This document shows, in pieces, positions 16,175 to 24,975 of a DNA stretch of 64,000 nt. The notes beneath the pieces were generated by a model. That model ran no database searches and had not been told where the DNA came from. It saw nothing but the letters and a program-made list of their open reading frames with translations. Both the position numbers and the translations under genes were made by a program. This DNA comes from Natronosalvus vescus (GTDB lineage Archaea > Halobacteriota > Halobacteria > Halobacteriales > Natrialbaceae): positions 3,534,001 through 3,598,000 of the forward strand of contig NZ_CP099546.1 in NCBI RefSeq assembly GCF_023973145.1. The letters run 5' to 3'. Position 1 is the first letter of the stretch; the number at the start of each line of letters is the position of its first letter.

Positions 16175-17011
16175 ATGATCCCGCCTGTTGCGAGCCGATT
16201 CGTTGCCGGAGAGGAACCGGCAACCGCACTCGAGCACGTCCGATCGCTAAACGAACGGGAGATCAAAGCCATCGTCAACCTGCTGGGCGAACACTACGAT
16301 TCCCGAGCGCCCGCCGAGGACGATGCAGCGGAGTATCGCACGCTGGTTCGGGACATTGCCACGTCGGATCTCGACGCCTGTATCTCGGTCAAACCCTCCC
16401 AGATCGGCCTCGACCTCGGCGAGGACGTATTCCGCGCCCTCCTCGAGGAAATCGTCGACGAAGCCGCCCAACGCGACGTGTTCGTCTGGATCGACATGGA
16501 AGATCACACGACAACGGACGTCACCCTCGACGCCTTCGAGGAGCTGACGACCGAAAACGACGGCGGTGTCGGTGTCTGCGTCCAGGCGAACCTCGAGCGA
16601 ACCCGCGAGGACGTCGAACGGTTGGCCGAACTCCCGGGGAAAGTCCGGTTCGTCAAAGGGGCCTACAACGAACCGGCCGAAATCGCCTATAAGGACAAAG
16701 CCGAGGTCGACCGCGTCTACAGGGAGTTGCTCGCGTACGCGTTCGAGCACTTCGAGGATGGCGTCGCCGTCGGCAGCCACGATCCGGAGATGATCGAGTA
16801 CGCGACCTCCCTCCACGAGGAACACGGTACTCCGTTCGAACTGCAGATGTTGATGGGGGTTCGCGAGGACACCCAGGAGGAACTCGCCGCGGAGTACGAA
16901 ATGTGGCAGTACGTTCCCTACGGCGGCCGCTGGAAATCGTACTTCTATCGCCGCGTGATGGAACGCAAAGAGAACCTGCTGTTTGCCGCTCGAGCGGTTC
17001 TCGGTCGCTGA
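16175..17011 (+). CDS. Proline dehydrogenase
   Basis: A 278-residue monofunctional proline dehydrogenase, the FAD enzyme that oxidises L-proline to pyrroline-5-carboxylate and feeds electrons to the respiratory chain. The TIM-barrel landmarks are present: S-V-K-P-S-Q-I-G-L-D near residue 70, W-I-D-M-E-D-H, R-F-V-K-G-A-Y-N-E, and the C-terminal Y-V-P-Y-G-G-R-W-K-S-Y-F-Y-R-R with the paired Arg that bind the carboxylate. Length matches the short bacterial/archaeal type. No pyrroline-5-carboxylate dehydrogenase lies next to it. Confidence 0.92.
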   Translation: MIPPVASRFVAGEEPATALEHVRSLNEREIKAIVNLLGEHYDSRAPAEDDAAEYRTLVRDIATSDLDACISVKPSQIGLDLGEDVFRALLEEIVDEAAQRDVFVWIDMEDHTTTDVTLDAFEELTTENDGGVGVCVQANLERTREDVERLAELPGKVRFVKGAYNEPAEIAYKDKAEVDRVYRELLAYAFEHFEDGVAVGSHDPEMIEYATSLHEEHGTPFELQMLMGVREDTQEELAAEYEMWQYVPYGGRWKSYFYRRVMERKENLLFAARAVLGR

Positions 17012-17029
17012 GCGGCTGAATGTACAACC

Positions 17030-17161
17030 GATCGACGGCCCTGTGCCGTCGGATCAACGGCCTCGTTGGAAGTGACCGACTGTTCCATTGCGAACGATCG
17101 ACTGTTTCCCTGTGACCGACCGACTGTTCCCTTCTGATCGACCGACGGTACGTGACGACGC
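17030..17161 (+). repeat. 22-bp degenerate tandem repeat, about six units
   Basis: Units begin at 17030, 17052, 17074, 17096, 17118 and 17140, exactly 22 nt apart. Each starts with GAYCRACBG; the central three read GAYCGACTGTTYCC followed by a variable 8-9 bases. The array lies in the short gap between the proline dehydrogenase and DUF502 genes and is not a multiple of three, so it is not coding. Confidence 0.7.
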
Positions 17162-17241
17162 CCCCACTGAATCGACCCAAACGTCTCTGTGGCCGCTGAC
17201 AAAGGGAAGGGCTGATAACCCCGTAGTGTGACTCCCATCAC

Positions 17242-17970
17242 ATGACCTCGTGGAAACGGGACTTTGCGAGCGGGCTGATCGTCCTCGGCCCCATCCTCAT
17301 CACCCTTTACATTCTCTACTGGCTGTACGGGATCATCGCCGGTGTCACGCCCGGGCTGATCCTCGACGCCGACGTCCTCACGCCGCTGATTCCGGACGGG
17401 GCGTTCGAGGGGGCTGGCCGTACTCGCGAACAGATTGCCCAGTTCCTCCGCGTCGTCGTCGTCCTCACAGTGTTCATCATCCTCACGCTCTCGATGGGGT
17501 ACCTGATGCGGACGACGGTCGGTGGGCTACTCGAGCGCGTCCTCGACAATCTCGCTAACCGTGTTCCCGGCCTTCGGGTCGTTTACAATGCGTCGAAGAT
17601 GGCCGCCGAAACTGCCTTCGGTGAACAGGATTCCCTTCAAAAACCCGTCAAGCTCGAGACCTGGAACGGCCTGCGGATGACGGCGTTCAAGACGGGGAAG
17701 ACGACCGACGACGACCGGGAAGTGCTCTTTTTGCCGACCTCACCGAATATCACCACCGGGTTCGTTATCGAAGTCGAGTCCGACCGGATCACGGAACTCG
17801 ATGAGGACGTCGAAGACGCACTCACTCGCGTCCTCAGCGCCGGATTCGGTGATGCCGACCGTGGCCGTGGGATGGATGCTGGCATCTCCATCGACGTGAT
17901 CGACGAACGGATGGCGAGTTCACCTGACTCGAGCCAGGAGGACGCCAAAGCCGAGGCCAACGACGACTGA
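17242..17970 (+). CDS. DUF502 family membrane protein
   Basis: A 242-residue protein of the DUF502 family. It has two membrane helices near the N-terminus (about residues 10-30 and 68-90), the F-A-S-G-L-I-V-L-G-P-I-L-I-T entry motif, the R-V-P-G-L-R-V-V-Y-N-A-S-K block after the second helix, and a soluble domain with V-L-F-L-P-T-S-P-N-I-T-T-G-F. The acidic tail is typical for a haloarchaeon. Function is unknown; members occur in bacteria, archaea and plants. Transcription is probably independent, and the 22-bp repeat array lies just upstream. Confidence 0.85.
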   Translation: MTSWKRDFASGLIVLGPILITLYILYWLYGIIAGVTPGLILDADVLTPLIPDGAFEGAGRTREQIAQFLRVVVVLTVFIILTLSMGYLMRTTVGGLLERVLDNLANRVPGLRVVYNASKMAAETAFGEQDSLQKPVKLETWNGLRMTAFKTGKTTDDDREVLFLPTSPNITTGFVIEVESDRITELDEDVEDALTRVLSAGFGDADRGRGMDAGISIDVIDERMASSPDSSQEDAKAEANDD

Positions 17971-18123
17971 TCCCGGCACTAACGATCGCTTCGAACTGAT
18001 CCCGACACTCACGATCGACTCGAGCCCCGGCACCAGGCACTGCCGAACGCCGAACGCCGGACGAACGGCGACGATTCCCAAAACACCTACCAGTCAGCGA
18101 AGCGTAGTACTCGTCGAACGTCT

Positions 18124-18705
18124 GTGTCAGAAGCCTCGCCATCGTACCTCCCTCGTCACCACCGCAAGCTGGTCACTCTCAGCGGCTGTTTTGGAGCCGT
18201 GCTCGGGTTTCTCGCGTTCGCCACACTCGGCGCACTCGGCGTTGGCTGGATCGGCTACGCGATTGGGGTTGTCGCTGCGATCGGGCTGGCCTGTCTGCTC
18301 CCGATGCTGGTGACGTCCCCGGTCTTGATGCGGGACGCGACGTCTACACAGGGATCCCTCGAGAATGCGCACCCGACCCCGCTCGAGCGGGCGTCGGCCG
18401 CAAAATCCGATTCCTCCAACACGGATCGCGATGGGCAGTCCGCACCCACGTCGACGGTGGATGCACAGAATCGACCTACCGTGGTGGACGTCTACGACCT
18501 CCTTCGGGAGCGATACGCCCGCGGTGAGCTTTCGGACGAGCAGTTCGAGCAGAAACTCGAGCGGTTGCTCGAAACTGACACGCTCGAGGCGAGTCGCGCG
18601 CTCATCGAGCAAGCACACGCCGATGAGGAGCGACCCGGTCGAATACGAACAGCACAGTCGGCGACTACCGATCGACAACAGCGCCTCGAGCGAGGCTCGA
18701 AGTGA
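18124..18705 (+). CDS. Two-TM protein with C-terminal SHOCT domain
   Basis: A 193-residue protein starting at GTG 18124. Two hydrophobic helices occupy about residues 17-65. A disordered linker follows, and then a SHOCT (short C-terminal) domain near residues 123-150: D-V-Y-D-L-L-R-E-R-Y-A-R-G-E-L-S-D-E-Q-F-E-Q. SHOCT units are common oligomerisation-type tails of haloarchaeal membrane proteins. The role is unknown. It is followed 96 nt later by the ZIP transporter gene, which may share its transcript. Confidence 0.75.
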   Translation: MSEASPSYLPRHHRKLVTLSGCFGAVLGFLAFATLGALGVGWIGYAIGVVAAIGLACLLPMLVTSPVLMRDATSTQGSLENAHPTPLERASAAKSDSSNTDRDGQSAPTSTVDAQNRPTVVDVYDLLRERYARGELSDEQFEQKLERLLETDTLEASRALIEQAHADEERPGRIRTAQSATTDRQQRLERGSK

Positions 18706-18800
18706 CGGCCGATGTCTCCCTGTCCACGACTACGTCGAGCCGAACCGGTGAAAACTGCGCGCAACCAGCCTCAAAGGAGCCGACTGCCGTGTGAGATACG

Positions 18801-19664
18801 ATGGTAACGATTCTCGAGGTCGTCCTGATCGCGACGCTCGCCGGCTGTGCGACCGGGGTTGGAGCGCTCCCGGTGTTGATCACCGACCGGGTGAGCCACC
18901 GTCTGTACGACGGGGCGCTCGGGTTCGCCGCCGGGGTCATGGTCGGCGCGGCCGTCTTCGCGCTCGTCGTGCCGGGTCTGGAACTCGGGACGCCATTCGA
19001 AGTCGTCGCCGGGCTGGTCGCCGGCGGAGCGTTCTTGCTGATCACGAACGCCGCGCTCCCTCACCTCCACCTTCGGTTTCGTGAACACCAGCGGGAACTC
19101 GAGGGGACGACGCTCGTCGAGCCGGGGGTCGATCCCGAGCCACAGGTGGCTCGAGACGCTGACGGAGTCGGAGACGTTGACGATGCCGGCGGGGAGGAGG
19201 AACGTGATTCCGACGACCTTCGGCGTGCACTCCTGGTCGGAAGTACCGTCACGATCCACAACGTGCCCGAGGGGTTGGCCGTCGGCATCGCGTTCGCCAG
19301 CGGGGACGCGGCACTGGGCTTTGCCATCGCCACGGCCATTGCCATCCAGAACGTACCCGACGGATTCGCAATGGCCGTCCCTGCGGCTCGAGCGGGCGTC
19401 TCCGCCCCTAAAACGATCTTTTACACGACGCTTTCGGGTGGCGTGCCGGAACCGATCGCTGCCGCGGTCGGGTTCGCACTGGTCGCACTCGTCACCGGCG
19501 TTTTCCCCGTCGCGGCGGGGTTCGCTGCGGGCGCGATGATCGCCGTCGTGTTTCGGGAACTCGTACCCTCGAGCCACGGCCACGGCTATGCGGATACGGC
19601 GACGGCAGCGTTTCTGGCCGGATTCGCGGTGATGCTCGTCGTCGATACGGTGCTCGCGGTGTGA
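18801..19664 (+). CDS. ZIP-family divalent metal transporter
   Basis: A 287-residue ZIP permease with about eight membrane helices. The metal-binding motifs of helices IV and V are present: H-N-V-P-E-G-L-A-V-G and N-V-P-D-G-F-A-M-A-V, where the second has Asn in place of the first His, as in the GufA/ZupT-like subgroup. The loop between helices III and IV is acidic (Asp/Glu rich) rather than His rich. It would import zinc or a related cation. The start at ATG 18801 begins directly at the first helix. Confidence 0.88.
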   Translation: MVTILEVVLIATLAGCATGVGALPVLITDRVSHRLYDGALGFAAGVMVGAAVFALVVPGLELGTPFEVVAGLVAGGAFLLITNAALPHLHLRFREHQRELEGTTLVEPGVDPEPQVARDADGVGDVDDAGGEEERDSDDLRRALLVGSTVTIHNVPEGLAVGIAFASGDAALGFAIATAIAIQNVPDGFAMAVPAARAGVSAPKTIFYTTLSGGVPEPIAAAVGFALVALVTGVFPVAAGFAAGAMIAVVFRELVPSSHGHGYADTATAAFLAGFAVMLVVDTVLAV

Positions 19665-19824
19665 TAGGGCATGGTGTACCAATGTACCGCCGAGCGCCTA
19701 CCCCGTGGCGAACGCTCGGCAGTACGTGTCTACAACGATCCCTCTTGAATGGACGATGCTGGTCGTCGGCACTCCCGGTGAAGGCGAAGCCAACGGCCCG
19801 AGACGGCGATACGCTGACGCTGAA

Positions 19825-20064
19825 TCACTCCGATTCGTCGTCGGTGTCGTTCTGAGCCGTCAACTCCTCGAGTCCCGGCGCTCGTCGCCTGACGACGAAG
19901 AGGACGACGCCGATCAGAATCAGGGGAATGACGATCATCACGACGAATATAAAGAGTATGACAGTGAGTTCGGGCAAGCCGGGTATACTCGCTGGAGTAA
20001 CGAGACCGATCGCTGCAGCGAGCCCGGACTGGCGACCGTGCACGGTGCTAGCGAGAGAGCGCAT
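19825..20064 (-). CDS. Small single-span membrane protein
   Basis: A 79-residue protein with one strong membrane helix (about residues 32-62, very rich in Ile, Val and Leu) followed by R-R-R and an acidic tail ending D-D-E-S-E. The positive-inside rule puts the C-terminus in the cytoplasm. I do not recognise a named family. Codon use and acidic tail fit a real haloarchaeal gene. It is divergent from the histidine kinase gene. Confidence 0.55.
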   Translation of the reverse strand: MRSLASTVHGRQSGLAAAIGLVTPASIPGLPELTVILFIFVVMIVIPLILIGVVLFVVRRRAPGLEELTAQNDTDDESE

Positions 20065-20304
20065 GATACTCGAGTATCGGTTCAGCGATCACAAACCGGT
20101 TGCGGTTCACCGGTTGGCACCTGCTATGGTTTGCCGACCTGTAGTGTCGTATTTATTGAGTGTCATTCTGGAGACGCATCGCTCCAATTGAAGTCGGTGT
20201 GAACCCACCCCAGTAATCAATTGATCAACGTTATATTCTCAGCATCGCCATATTTGTCAGTGGGTTGGGTCGAAGGATTCTTATCGGTTACTCCCGTTGT
20301 CCCG

Positions 20305-21795
20305 ATGATGAGTCAAGAGTCAAATCGGGGCCTCCAGCAGGGATTTCGACCAGAGACACCCCACAGCGCAGGGTCGCTGACCGTCGAATCCGGATTAGAA
20401 GCGCTTCGGACGAGCCCCGAGTTTGACGGGACGATCGAACCGCTCGATGGACTCGACGAATTCGAAACCTGCGAGCATATTGCGTTGTTCTATACGTCTC
20501 TCGAGGAGCGATTCGCCACTGTTACGCCGTTTATTCGTCAGGGTCTCGAGCAGGGCGAACGCGTCATGTACGTCATCGATACGCTCTCAGAGTCTACGGT
20601 TCTCTCGGAACTTCGTGGTGGAGACGTCGACATCGACGGTGCTGTCGAATCGGGCCAACTGACGTTTCACTCACTCGAGGAAACCTACCTTCGGTCTGGC
20701 CAGTTCGATTCCGATGATATGCTTTCGCTCTATGCCGATTGTATCGAGGAAGCGAAAGCGGAGTACCCTGGGCTTCGCGTCACCGCGAACACGAATTTTA
20801 TCCTCGACGAGCATGCGACGATCGAGGAGTTCATGATTTATGAAAGCAAGGTGAACAATCTCTTTCAGGGAGAGGATTGTATCGCACTATGTCACTACGA
20901 TTGTAATTCGATTCCGCCCAAAACGCTCGTGGACGTCATCCGAACGCATCCACACATCGTGTACAAAGACACGATCTGTCACAACTTCTATTACACCCCA
21001 CCTGAGGAATTCTTCGATACAAATACGTCGATACGAGAGGTCGAACGAATGCTGAACACGCTGGTTGATCGCTCCGAGGCACGAGCCGAACTGAACGACA
21101 CGATCCAGGAACTGGAGGAATCGAACGACCGACTCAAGCGGTTTGCGTACGTCGCCTCACACGATCTCCAGGAGCCGTTGCGAATGATTTCGAGCTACCT
21201 TCAGTTGCTCGAGTCCCGGTACGCGGACGAGCTCAACGACGAGGCATGCGAGTTTATCGATTTTGCCGTGGACGGTTCCGATCGAATGCGAGAGATGGTG
21301 GAAGGGTTACTGACCTACTCCCGAGTCGACATGGACGACTCGGCGTTCGAACCGGTCTCGTGTGAGGACATCGTCGATGACGTGCTGACCGACCTGCAGG
21401 TTCGAATCGATGAGACCGATGCAACGGTTTACGTCGACGCGTTGCCTCCCGTCGAGGGCAACGCACAGCAACTCGAGCAGCTCTTCTCGAATCTCCTCTC
21501 GAACGCGATCAAGTACAGTGGTGACGAGCCACCGCAGGTAGAGATCACCGCCGTTCAACAGGGCGATCGCTGTGTCTTCTCCGTTTCCGATAACGGGATC
21601 GGCATCGATCCGGCGTACGTCGATCAGATCTTCGAGATATTCAATCGCCTGCACTCGAACGAGGAATACCAGGGAACGGGACTCGGTCTTGCACTGTGTC
21701 GAAAGATCGTCAATCATCACGACGGAGATATCTGGGTCGATAGTGAGCCAGGGGATGGGACGACGTTTTACTTCACCCTCCCGCACTCCACGTAA
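20305..21795 (+). CDS. Sensor histidine kinase with MEDS domain
   Basis: A 496-residue cytoplasmic histidine kinase. The N-terminal half (about 55-225) matches the MEDS/DcmR-type sensing domain: H-I-A-L-F-Y-T-S-L-E-E-R-F, then G-E-R-V-M-Y-V-I-D and L-R-V-T-A-N-T-N-F. Then come the HisKA H-box with phospho-acceptor His286 (A-S-H-D-L-Q-E-P-L-R), the N-box N-L-L-S-N-A-I-K-Y, and G-boxes D-N-G-I-G-I-D and G-T-G-L-G-L-A-L-C. MEDS is proposed to sense hydrocarbon derivatives; the ligand here is unknown. The response regulator gene starts 9 nt later, so the two form a pair. ATG 20305 or 20308 is the likely start. Confidence 0.88.
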   Translation: MMSQESNRGLQQGFRPETPHSAGSLTVESGLEALRTSPEFDGTIEPLDGLDEFETCEHIALFYTSLEERFATVTPFIRQGLEQGERVMYVIDTLSESTVLSELRGGDVDIDGAVESGQLTFHSLEETYLRSGQFDSDDMLSLYADCIEEAKAEYPGLRVTANTNFILDEHATIEEFMIYESKVNNLFQGEDCIALCHYDCNSIPPKTLVDVIRTHPHIVYKDTICHNFYYTPPEEFFDTNTSIREVERMLNTLVDRSEARAELNDTIQELEESNDRLKRFAYVASHDLQEPLRMISSYLQLLESRYADELNDEACEFIDFAVDGSDRMREMVEGLLTYSRVDMDDSAFEPVSCEDIVDDVLTDLQVRIDETDATVYVDALPPVEGNAQQLEQLFSNLLSNAIKYSGDEPPQVEITAVQQGDRCVFSVSDNGIGIDPAYVDQIFEIFNRLHSNEEYQGTGLGLALCRKIVNHHDGDIWVDSEPGDGTTFYFTLPHST

Positions 21796-21804
21796 GACCG
21801 TACC

Positions 21805-22266
21805 ATGGACGACGAACCGCTGGAGGTGCTGGTGATCGAAGATAACCGTGGCGACGTTCGGCTGATCGAGGCTGGATTCGCCGAAAGTAGTGTCGACTGT
21901 TTCGTAACCGTCCTTGATAATGGAGAAGAGGCCCTCGACTATCTGTTTCAACGCAACGGGTACGAATCGACGGAACGACCGGATCTCGTCCTGCTGGATC
22001 TGAACGTGCCAAAACGGGACGGCAGAGCGGTTCTCGGACAGGTACAGGATGACTCTGATTTTTCCGCAATTCCATTTATCGTTCTTACCGGTTCGCAATC
22101 CAATAATCACGTTCTCGAAACGTATCACCTGGGGGCAGCGGGATATTTTGTGAAACCAGTTGACCCAAACGAGTTCATTTCACTCGTGGAAACGATCGCT
22201 GTCGCTCGCGTCTCGTCAGAGACAGTTCCGTCAGGAGAGTATGCGGATATCGATAGTATCACGTAA
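21805..22266 (+). CDS. Response regulator receiver protein (Rcp1-like)
   Basis: A 153-residue single receiver domain with no DNA-binding output. The acidic pair is Glu12/Asp13 and the phospho-acceptor is Asp65 (V-L-L-D-L-N-V-P); the switch Thr is in V-L-T-G-S and the conserved Lys in F-V-K-P-V. The extended D-L-N-V-P-K-R-D-G motif is that of Rcp1-type regulators, common partners of phytochrome-like kinases. It is translated right after the MEDS kinase and is most likely its target. Without an output domain it probably relays phosphate or binds another protein. Confidence 0.9.
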   Translation: MDDEPLEVLVIEDNRGDVRLIEAGFAESSVDCFVTVLDNGEEALDYLFQRNGYESTERPDLVLLDLNVPKRDGRAVLGQVQDDSDFSAIPFIVLTGSQSNNHVLETYHLGAAGYFVKPVDPNEFISLVETIAVARVSSETVPSGEYADIDSIT

Positions 22267-22299
22267 GCGTCCGTACCGCTCACTGTGGTACTTCGAATG

Positions 22300-23181
22300 T
22301 CACTCGAGTCCGAGGAACGACTCCGCGTTCTCCCAGAGGAGTTTTCGTTGAACGTCCTCGGGGAACTCGAGGGCACCGAACTGCTCGAGCCAGGGGTCGG
22401 GCTCGAGCATCGGGTAGTCGGTGCCGAACATGACCTTGTCGGCGAGCAGCGTCTTCGCGTAGTGGAGCATCTGGTCGTCGATGTATTTGGGCATCCAGCC
22501 CGAGAGATCCATGTAGACGTTCCCCTTCTGTTGGCAAATGGCGAGCTGTTCGCGTTCCCAGGGGAAGGCTGGATGGGCGATCAGGATCTGGAGGTCGGGG
22601 AAGTTCGCGGCGACGTCGTCGATCAACATCGGGTTGCCGTACTTGATTTTGAGGCCACGACCGCCGGGGGCACAGGCTCCGAGCGTCGAATTGCCGCCGT
22701 GGAAGACGACCGGAACACCCAGGTCTTCGATCGCTTCCCACAGCGGTTCGTGATCGGGGTCGGACGGGTCGAATCCCTGGGCGATCTGCTGGAATTTGAA
22801 TCCCGAGAGATCGAGATCCTCGACACACCGGATGGCCTCCTCGACGCAGTCGTCTTTCAGCGGGTCGACCGACCCGAACCCGATGAAGAAGTCGGTGTAG
22901 GTGTCGCGCACCTCGGCGACGTAGTCGTTCGGAACCGGCGGGTTTCCGGTGTTCGTCTCGGCGTCCCAGCCGAGGAGGACTGCGCGGCCGACGCCCGCCT
23001 CTCGGTACTCCGCGATCATGTTCTCGTAGGTGTCGGTCTCGAGGTCGGCCCCGAATCGCTCGGCTGCGTCGCGCATCATCTCGCCGCCAGCGTCGTGGAG
23101 GAACTCGCTGGTCGGCTGGTGAGCGTGGGTGTCGATCGCTCGTGGCTCGTCTTCGGCCTCGAGCGCTGCCGGGCGTGTCAT
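22300..23181 (-). CDS. Amidohydrolase family protein (metal-dependent TIM barrel)
   Basis: A 293-residue amidohydrolase-2 type protein related to ACMSD and 2-pyrone/gamma-resorcylate decarboxylases. Metal-site motifs in order: D-T-H-A-H near residue 17, P-V-V-F-H-G-G-N, I-L-I-A-H-P-A-F-P-W-E, and F-G-T-D-Y-P-M-L with the catalytic Asp. These enzymes hydrolyse or decarboxylate small cyclic or aromatic acids; the substrate is unknown. It is convergent with the response regulator gene (33 nt between stops), with no operon partner. Confidence 0.85.
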   Translation of the reverse strand: MTRPAALEAEDEPRAIDTHAHQPTSEFLHDAGGEMMRDAAERFGADLETDTYENMIAEYREAGVGRAVLLGWDAETNTGNPPVPNDYVAEVRDTYTDFFIGFGSVDPLKDDCVEEAIRCVEDLDLSGFKFQQIAQGFDPSDPDHEPLWEAIEDLGVPVVFHGGNSTLGACAPGGRGLKIKYGNPMLIDDVAANFPDLQILIAHPAFPWEREQLAICQQKGNVYMDLSGWMPKYIDDQMLHYAKTLLADKVMFGTDYPMLEPDPWLEQFGALEFPEDVQRKLLWENAESFLGLE

Positions 23182-23490
23182 ACTGGAGGGTCGTCAGGGG
23201 ACGGTAAAAATTGCGCCGGTTCGTATCGCGTGTGTCGGTCGTCGACGCGAGTACGAACCTGGTGATTCGCCACGGCATTCAAGAGTCTTCCCGACGTACT
23301 CGATCGTATGGACAGCACCAGTCGAACGGAGGTGACCGGCCGGCATCCCTGACGTGGCTCCCTCCTGGTGGCTTTCGGGGCTCGCTCAGTACGGTTCCTC
23401 GAGACGATTCGTTGGCGATCGCTCGAGCGGCTGCTCTCGTCGATCGACCTGGTTCAGCGACGTGGCCACCGACCACACACAGCTTCTTGC
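23182..23490. other. Intergenic region before hflX
   Basis: A 309-nt divergent promoter region for the amidohydrolase and HflX genes. The HflX frame stays open upstream to 23368, but those codons look unlike the family N-terminus, so I treat them as non-coding. I saw no RNA gene or repeat. Confidence 0.4.
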
Positions 23491-24819
23491 ATGACTCCAG
23501 ACACGAATTCGGATACGGACGACGACACACTCGCTCTCGTCGCGAAACGCGTCGATTCGGGGGTGGCGGAAACGGAAGAGATCACGGATCTGGCTCGAGC
23601 CGCCGGCTACACGGTCGTCGGCGAGGTCACCCAGGTCAGACAGGCCGACCCAGCCCTCCAGATCGGGGAAGGAAAAGCGACCGAACTGGCCGAGACAGTG
23701 GGGCGAACGGGCGCACAGACGGTGATCTTCGACAACCGGCTCGGCCCCTATCAGACGTACAATCTCGGTCAACTCCTCCCTGAAGGTGTCGAGGTGATCG
23801 ATCGATTCACGCTCATCCTCGAAATCTTCGGCCAGCGCGCCCAGACGCGAAAGGCTCAGTTGCAGGTCGAACTCGCCGAATTACGCTACGAACTCCCACG
23901 GGTGGAAGCGAAGGTGAGCCTCGCAAAACGCGACGAACACCCCGGATTCATGGGGCTGGGTGAGTACGACGAGAGCCGCGAACGGGACATCAAAGCTCAG
24001 ATCAGCCGGATCACGGACGAACTCGCCCAGATCGAACAGGCCGAGGAACACCGACGCGAACGTCGCCGGGATTCGGGGTTCGACCTCGTTGCCCTCGCTG
24101 GGTACACCAACGCCGGGAAATCCACGTTGCTCCGGCGACTGGCCCGCGACCTCGAGGTCGACGAGAACGAGGAACGCCACCCTGATCTCGACCCGACTGC
24201 CGAATCGCAGGACAAGCTGTTTACGACCCTCGGGACGACGACCCGACGGGCAGACATCGAACCACGAAACGTCCTCGTCACGGATACGGTCGGGTTCATC
24301 AGCAATCTCCCCCACTGGCTCGTCGAGTCGTTCAAGTCGACGCTGGATTCGGTGTATCGGGCTGATCTCGTCTTGCTCGTCGTCGACGTGAGCGAACCGG
24401 TCGAGGAGATTCACGAGAAACTGGTCACCAGCCACGACACCCTTTACGAGCGGAACGAGGCACCCATCGTCACCGTCCTCAACAAAATCGACCGGGTGAG
24501 TGAGGAGGAACTCGCCGAAAAACGCGAGGCACTCTCGGGACTGGCGCCGAATCCGGTCGCCGTGAGTGCGCGCGAAGGAAACGACGTCGACTCGCTCCTC
24601 GAGCGCATCGACGCGGAACTTCCCGACTGGGAGGAAGAACACCTGGTGTTGCCGATGACCGACGACACGATGAGTCTGGTTTCCTGGATTCACGATCACG
24701 CGACCGTCGACGACGTCACCTACGGCGACGACGACGTCGTCATCTCCTTCCAGGCGCGCCCCGCGGTGATCTCCCGGGCGCGGTCTCGAGCGAGCGAGTT
24801 GCAGGCTCCCGAGGCGTAA
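23491..24819 (+). CDS. hflX: Ribosome-associated GTPase HflX
   Basis: A 442-residue HflX. The N-terminal ND1 domain has the glycine-rich Q-I-G-E-G-K-A-T-E-L and a strand ending in F-D-N-R-L-G-P-Y-Q; a long coiled coil follows (about 130-190). The G domain has G1 G-Y-T-N-A-G-K-S-T, G2 threonines in T-T-L-G-T-T-T-R, G3 D-T-V-G-F and G4 N-K-I-D. HflX binds the 50S subunit and splits or rescues stalled ribosomes in bacteria; the archaeal form is less studied. I chose ATG 23491 because the conserved region begins there. Confidence 0.92.
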   Translation: MTPDTNSDTDDDTLALVAKRVDSGVAETEEITDLARAAGYTVVGEVTQVRQADPALQIGEGKATELAETVGRTGAQTVIFDNRLGPYQTYNLGQLLPEGVEVIDRFTLILEIFGQRAQTRKAQLQVELAELRYELPRVEAKVSLAKRDEHPGFMGLGEYDESRERDIKAQISRITDELAQIEQAEEHRRERRRDSGFDLVALAGYTNAGKSTLLRRLARDLEVDENEERHPDLDPTAESQDKLFTTLGTTTRRADIEPRNVLVTDTVGFISNLPHWLVESFKSTLDSVYRADLVLLVVDVSEPVEEIHEKLVTSHDTLYERNEAPIVTVLNKIDRVSEEELAEKREALSGLAPNPVAVSAREGNDVDSLLERIDAELPDWEEEHLVLPMTDDTMSLVSWIHDHATVDDVTYGDDDVVISFQARPAVISRARSRASELQAPEA

Positions 24820-24924
24820 TGAACGTGTGAGGAACCGGCGAGGAAATTGCGATCTGCACCACTGACGCGAGCGCGAACCAGGCGCTCGAGACGGAGTATA
24901 TATAGATAGGGGGTCGTTCCTGGG

Positions 24925-24936
24925 CGAATATATTCG
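24925..24936 (+). promoter_or_regulatory. CGAAY-N3-TTCG operator before the HTH-10 regulator
   Basis: Perfect palindrome CGAATATATTCG, centred 45.5 bases before ATG 24976. It is the best-matching member of a series found at the same distance before seven genes in the window, which suggests autoregulation by the HTH-10 protein that follows. Confidence 0.65.
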
Positions 24937-24975
24937 GGAGAGGGTGTTAGGGGGTACGGAGACGAACGTGTTCGT

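Noticed and set aside
17030..17161. 22-nt array as CRISPR
   Set aside because: Units are contiguous and degenerate with no unique spacers.
23368..23490. N-terminal extension of HflX
   Set aside because: The 41 extra codons do not resemble the family and ATG 23491 begins just before the conserved domain.
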